Source: JARBUG01 sp035628915
Lineage (GTDB): Bacteria; Bacillota; Sulfobacillia; Symbiobacteriales; Symbiobacteriaceae
Direction of reading: 5' to 3'
Length of the DNA: 8,863 nt
NCBI GenBank assembly: GCA_035628915.1
Contig: DASPIW010000008.1
Location: forward strand, 1 to 8,863
The notes under the pieces were generated by a model. The model saw only the letters and a list, made by a program, of their open reading frames with translations, was not told the DNA's origin and ran no database searches. Below, in pieces: positions 6,762 through 8,863 of the stretch; positions within the stretch are counted from its first letter, which is position 1; the number at the start of each line of letters is the position of its first letter. The position numbers were made by a program, and so were the translations under genes.

Positions 6762-7517
6762 TCAGACTACAGTCACCTCCTTCTCCATTGCCTGAAGCGC
6801 CCGGATGATCTCGTCCGGGGTCCCCTTGTCGGTAATGACACCGCCTATTTCGCTTACGGAAGCGATCAGCGAGAAACTGACACGCTCAAACTTGCTGTGG
6901 TCCGCCACAATCGTGACCGACTGGGCGACGCGCATGAGAACCCGGTTGATCTGTGCTTCCTCCATGTTAGGGGTGGTGAGCCCATGGGAAAGGGAAATTC
7001 CGTTGACTCCAAGGAAGGCCTTGCTGACGAAAATTCCCCTGAGCGCCGCCTCGGCGATGGGACCCACCAGGGCCTGAGAGCGTTCACGGAGGATGCCTCC
7101 GGTCACCACCAGCCGGATTCCCGGCGAATCCACCAGGACAGATGCGATGCTGATGGAGTTGGTCACCACGGTCAGGTTCTGCCGGCTGCGTAGGCAGCGG
7201 GCGATCTCCCAGGTGGTGGTGCCGGCATTCAGTGCGATGGTGTCCCCGTCCTGAACAGTGGCGACGGCGGCCTGGGCGATGCGCTGTTTCTCGGCAATGA
7301 ACCGGACCTGTTTGGATCCGAAAGATGGTTCCTCCACCAGGCCTTCGTTCATGAAAGCACCGCCCCGGGTCCGGCGGACCAGTCCCTCTTTCTCAAGCAA
7401 GTCCAAATAGCGGCGGACGGTTACGGTTGAGACACCCAGGAGTGAGCTCAATTCAGTCACCGTCGCAAACCGGTTGGACCCCAGCCGGTCGAGTATCGTG
7501 TCTTTCGCGAAATCCAT
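6762..7517 (-). CDS. DeoR/GlpR-family transcriptional repressor
   Basis: A 251-residue regulator with an N-terminal winged helix-turn-helix (about 5-57; TVTELSSLLGVSTVTVRRYL, then GLVRRTRGGA) and a C-terminal DeoR sensor domain related to ribose-5-phosphate isomerase. The phosphate-binding loop LNAGTTTWEIA (96-106), the VVTNS strand (117-121), the VTGG segment (138-141) and ADHSKF (205-210) are all present, so the protein should respond to a phosphorylated sugar. It is the first gene of the operon and probably controls it and itself through the CGAAA boxes upstream. The start at 7517 has only a weak AAGG as ribosome binding site and, from the promoter position, a very short leader. A DeoR regulator heading a CUT1 operon is less common than LacI or AraC types. 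Confidence 0.92.
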   Translation of the reverse strand: MDFAKDTILDRLGSNRFATVTELSSLLGVSTVTVRRYLDLLEKEGLVRRTRGGAFMNEGLVEEPSFGSKQVRFIAEKQRIAQAAVATVQDGDTIALNAGTTTWEIARCLRSRQNLTVVTNSISIASVLVDSPGIRLVVTGGILRERSQALVGPIAEAALRGIFVSKAFLGVNGISLSHGLTTPNMEEAQINRVLMRVAQSVTIVADHSKFERVSFSLIASVSEIGGVITDKGTPDEIIRALQAMEKEVTVV

Positions 7518-7538
7518 ATTGACTCAGCCTTTTCCCTC

Positions 7539-7567
7539 AGTATTTACTTTCCGAAATGTAGTTTCAA
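7539..7567 (-). promoter_or_regulatory. Predicted sigma-A-type promoter of the sugar operon
   Basis: On the minus strand TTGAAA (7562-7567) and AATACT (7539-7544) are separated by exactly 17 bases. They match the -35 and -10 consensus at five and four of six positions. The start of transcription would fall near 7532, only about 15 bases before the repressor start codon. It is the only convincing leftward promoter upstream of the operon. Confidence 0.55.
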
Positions 7568-7599
7568 CTTCGAAAGGCGAAATCCTCCACCTAGCGAAA
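7552..7599. promoter_or_regulatory. Cluster of CGAAA boxes, candidate DeoR operator
   Basis: CGAAA occurs at 7552-7556, 7571-7575, 7578-7582 and 7595-7599. One box is inside the promoter spacer and the others lie just upstream of the -35 element. TTTCGCGAAA, a palindrome of the same core, lies at 7503-7512 at the start of the repressor gene. DeoR-family proteins often bind short repeated boxes around their own promoter, so this is the likely operator, though binding is inferred. Confidence 0.4.
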
Positions 7600-7638
7600 A
7601 ATTCACACGTAACTGGGTCACTCTCGCGGCCCGGTTTC

Positions 7639-7651
7639 GTGATCGCATCAC
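7639..7651. promoter_or_regulatory. Short inverted repeat GTGATcgcATCAC
   Basis: A perfect 5-3-5 palindrome between the operon promoter and the decayed transposase-like start. It may be a regulator site or chance; no linked promoter for a rightward gene is clear. Confidence 0.2.
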
Positions 7652-7691
7652 CCTATTGCCAGGTCAGGCACCAACTAGGTTGAGGGGAACG

Positions 7692-7830
7692 ATGCACTGG
7701 ACGTAGCCAAGATCCGGTATTCCGAAGTCAAGCGGAGGGGCGCGGCAACACCACCCGGAGGTGGCCAAGTACCTGGAGCCATCGCAAAACCGGCGGTCCC
7801 GTCGGAAACCGGACATCATCGGTAGAAATC
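7692..7830 (+). pseudogene. Possible remnant of an IS21-type istA transposase start
   Basis: A GAGGGG ribosome binding site precedes ATG at 7692, but that frame stops after four codons. Skipping two bases gives LDVAKIRYSEVKRRG from 7697, and a second frame further on gives HPEVAKYLEPS followed by NRRSRRKPDIIG. Together these resemble the N-terminal helix-turn-helix region of IS21 IstA proteins (pattern ...G...TVAKYLE...RR...). At least two frameshifts are needed, and sequence similarity stops at the terminator at 7831. The resemblance is from memory of the family and is weak; unrelated decayed DNA is possible. Confidence 0.25.
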
Positions 7831-7873
7831 AAAGGCACGCCTGCGGCTGTATATGAACCGCAGGCGTGCCTTT
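7831..7873. terminator. Strong bidirectional intrinsic terminator
   Basis: A perfect 16-bp stem, AAAGGCACGCCTGCGG (7831-7846) with its exact complement at 7858-7873, and an 11-base loop. It has T runs on both strands (CCTTTCC rightward; CCTTTGATTTC leftward). It insulates the operon promoter region from leftward transcription from the rRNA side, and would also stop rightward transcription. Confidence 0.8.
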
Positions 7874-7898
7874 CCATTAGCAAAGTAATAACCGGATC

Positions 7899-8165
7899 GG
7901 CCAGGCCCATGCTGAGGACGAAGGCGCCCTCGCCGGGGGTGCTAAACAGCGGGCGCATTAGCGGCTCAAAGAGCACTCCGATGAAGTGCACCACCCTAAG
8001 ACCCAGCATGAGCTCAGAGAGGATGAAGAAAGGGAGTAGGGACGGGAAGACCACATTCAAGAACAAGGTCATCATCCTTAGCGGCTTCCAGGTCGGGATA
8101 CCGGACCAACGATACAGTGAGCAGCACTGCAACTGCGCCCACACTATGATCGAGACTCCCCCCAT
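7899..8165 (-). pseudogene. ylbJ: ylbJ fragment, copy 2 (frameshifted and truncated)
   Basis: This copy reaches further into the gene than copy 1: after a conserved FLNVVFPSLLPFFILSE stretch it reads VVHFIGVLFEPLMRPLF and GEGAFVLSMGLA, then breaks off at about 7899 against unrelated sequence and the terminator. The N-terminal part is out of frame owing to deletions between about 8080 and 8135, and the ribosome binding site GGAGGT of copy 1 is changed to CGATGT here, so it cannot make YlbJ. It lies downstream of the rRNA operon in the same orientation. Its decay looks older than that of copy 1. Confidence 0.75.
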
Positions 8166-8225
8166 ACGGCACATCGACGCGTAATGTGGCAAGTCCTCAT
8201 AAGGGCTTGCCACACAAGGTATATC
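8002..8225 (-). repeat. Direct repeat A (ylbJ start plus leader), right copy
   Basis: Partner of 145-378 in the same orientation. Conserved landmarks are CCCAGCATGA, ACGGGAAGACCAC, CATACGGCAC, ACGCGTAAT, the TGGCAAG hairpin and AAGGTAT. The two copies bracket the whole sugar operon, so recombination between them could in principle delete it. Confidence 0.75.
8186..8213. other. Hairpin upstream of ylbJ copy 2
   Basis: GTGGCAAGTCCT (8186-8197) pairs with AGGGCTTGCCAC (8202-8213) over 12 positions including one G-U, with a CATA loop. It is the better-preserved partner of the hairpin at 342-367. Neither strand has a T run after it, so a leader-RNA or protein-binding role is as likely as termination. 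Confidence 0.6.
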
Positions 8226-8357
8226 CCAGGTCAGTGTTGAAGTACGCTGGGGCCAAGTCATCGTTTCGACGTAACGGCCGTCGGCCGCTCCCACAGCCGA
8301 ACCCGCTTGACGATACAAACGTTGTACATAACAGAAGCATTCTTGGAGGTGATGGTT

Positions 8358-8483
8358 GTGCCCAGTGGCTCCCGAGCAAATGTGCGCTATGGCTTGTGCG
8401 GTCCGGGCCCCACCCCTGACATGCCTAAGACAACTGGCACCGACCCCGAAAAGGGAAATAAGAAGAGTCCCCTGCAGAGATAA
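8358..8483 (+). CDS. Possible 41-residue protein with GPGPTP motif, copy 2
   Basis: GTG at 8358 follows GGAGG (8345-8349) with an 8-base gap; an in-frame ATG at 8352 is too close to it. The 41-codon frame begins MPSGSRANVRYGLC, continues GPGPTPDMPKTTGTDPEKG and ends NKKSPLQR before TAA at 8481. It is hydrophilic and rich in Gly, Pro and Lys, loosely like minor small spore proteins, but I do not recognise it. The shared GPGPTP(D/N)(M/L) motif links it to the ORF at 549-599. It converges on the 5S rRNA gene and its last codons lie in the rRNA terminator stem, so 3' truncation of an originally longer gene is possible. Confidence 0.35.
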   Translation: MPSGSRANVRYGLCGPGPTPDMPKTTGTDPEKGNKKSPLQR

Positions 8484-8498
8484 CTCTACAGGGGACTC
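8455..8498 (-). terminator. Intrinsic terminator of the rRNA operon
   Basis: GAGTCCCCTGCAGAG (8465-8479) pairs with CTCTACAGGGGACTC (8484-8498), 14 of 15 positions matching, with a four-base loop. On the minus strand it is followed by TTCTTATTTCCC, a T-rich tail. It lies six bases past the end of 5S rRNA. Confidence 0.85.
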
Positions 8499-8503
8499 GA
8501 TTT

Positions 8504-8620
8504 GTTTGGGCGGCGACCTACTCTCCCACGCTCGAAGCGTAGTACCATCGGCCCTGAGAGGCTTAACGGCCGTGTTCGGAATGGGAACGGGTGATCCCTC
8601 TCGGCATAGCCACCCTAAAC
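8504..8620 (-). rRNA. rrf: 5S ribosomal RNA
   Basis: A complete 5S gene of about 117 bases. On the minus strand it holds the hallmark CCCGTTCCCATTCCGAACAC loop region, GGGCCGATGGTACT and GGGAGAGTAGGTCGCCGCC. Its ends pair as helix I: GUUU and GGGUGGC at the 5' end with GCCGCCC and AAAC at the 3' end. The mature ends could be a few bases inside. Confidence 0.95.
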
Positions 8621-8665
8621 TTGTATAGGGTTTGTACCCTCAAAACTCCACAGTGGCGATTGTGC

Positions 8666-8714
8666 AGCGCAGTCGTCAGACTGCGCTTGCGACAACGGGT
8701 TCGTCAGAACCCGT
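8666..8714 (-). other. Two tandem hairpins in the 23S-5S spacer
   Basis: AGCGCAGTC/GACTGCGCT (8666-8687) and ACGGGTTC/GAACCCGT (8695-8714) are perfect stems, and both have GTCA as the loop on the plus strand (TGAC in the RNA). They lie between 23S and 5S and are probably sites for RNA processing. Neither has a terminator tail. Confidence 0.6.
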
Positions 8715-8734
8715 GAAAGCGAGCATCAACCTAG

Positions 8735-8863
8735 AGGTCAAGCCCTCGGCCGATTAGTACCGGTCCGCTCCACGACTTACGCCGCTTCCACTCCCGGCCT
8801 ATCTACCAGCTAGTCTTGCTGGGGCCTTACTACCTTTTGGTATGGGAAGTCTCATCTTCAGGA
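8735..8863 (-). rRNA. rrl: 23S ribosomal RNA, 3' end (partial)
   Basis: The last roughly 130 bases of a 23S gene that continues past the right edge. The minus strand shows the conserved 3' terminal sequence, including GGTACTAATCGGCCGAGGGC followed by TTGACC. The 3' end is placed by comparison with known Firmicute genes from memory and may be off by a few bases. Confidence 0.93.

Noticed and set aside
8221..8357. A tRNA gene downstream of the rRNA operon
   Set aside because: No cloverleaf arms or TTCGAATC-type T loop could be found on either strand.
8356..8628. A 90-codon plus-strand frame crossing the 5S rRNA gene
   Set aside because: Most of it is antisense to 5S rRNA and it has no ribosome binding site in its frame.
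1..8863. CRISPR array or defence system
   Set aside because: No regularly spaced repeats and no genes of such systems are present; the spaced repeats at 56-132 are transposon-end sites.

Overview
The window looks like chromosomal DNA from a GC-rich, spore-forming Firmicute. The proteins have Firmicute character, two fragments of the sporulation membrane protein gene ylbJ are present, and strong GGAGG-type ribosome binding sites precede most genes. Symbiobacterium-like bacteria would fit, but this is an inference from memory of the families and not a database match.

The centre (about 870-7570) is one leftward (minus strand) carbohydrate operon of six genes, read in the order: DeoR-family repressor, lipoprotein sugar-binding protein, MalF-type permease, MalG-type permease, a DUF4380/galactose-mutarotase-like protein, and a glycoside hydrolase family 2 enzyme. 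A sigma-A-like promoter with several CGAAA boxes lies just upstream of the repressor, and no other convincing promoter is seen inside. The model is that a glycoside is captured outside the cell, imported by a CUT1 ABC transporter whose ATPase must be supplied from elsewhere, and hydrolysed in the cytoplasm. The mutarotase-like protein would act on the sugar, and the DeoR protein would sense a sugar phosphate and control the whole unit. An intercistronic hairpin with a GCAA loop after the binding-protein gene probably sets the high ratio of binding protein to permease.

The flanks are a patchwork of decayed and duplicated DNA. At the left edge (1-139) is the end of an IS21-like insertion sequence with three 18-bp subterminal repeats, which has cut a copy of ylbJ. 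A second, frameshifted and truncated ylbJ copy lies at 7899-8165 in the same orientation, so the operon is bracketed by direct repeats. Each ylbJ start region has the same hairpin upstream. Each is also followed, on the plus strand, by a very short ORF with an ideal ribosome binding site and a shared GPGPTP(N/D)(L/M) motif; the codons of the motif differ almost only at third positions.

Between the operon promoter and the second ylbJ copy (7518-7898) are a possible remnant of an istA transposase start and a strong bidirectional terminator.

The right edge (8465-8863) is the end of an rRNA operon on the minus strand: the 3' end of 23S rRNA, a spacer with two tandem hairpins, a complete 5S rRNA, and an intrinsic terminator.
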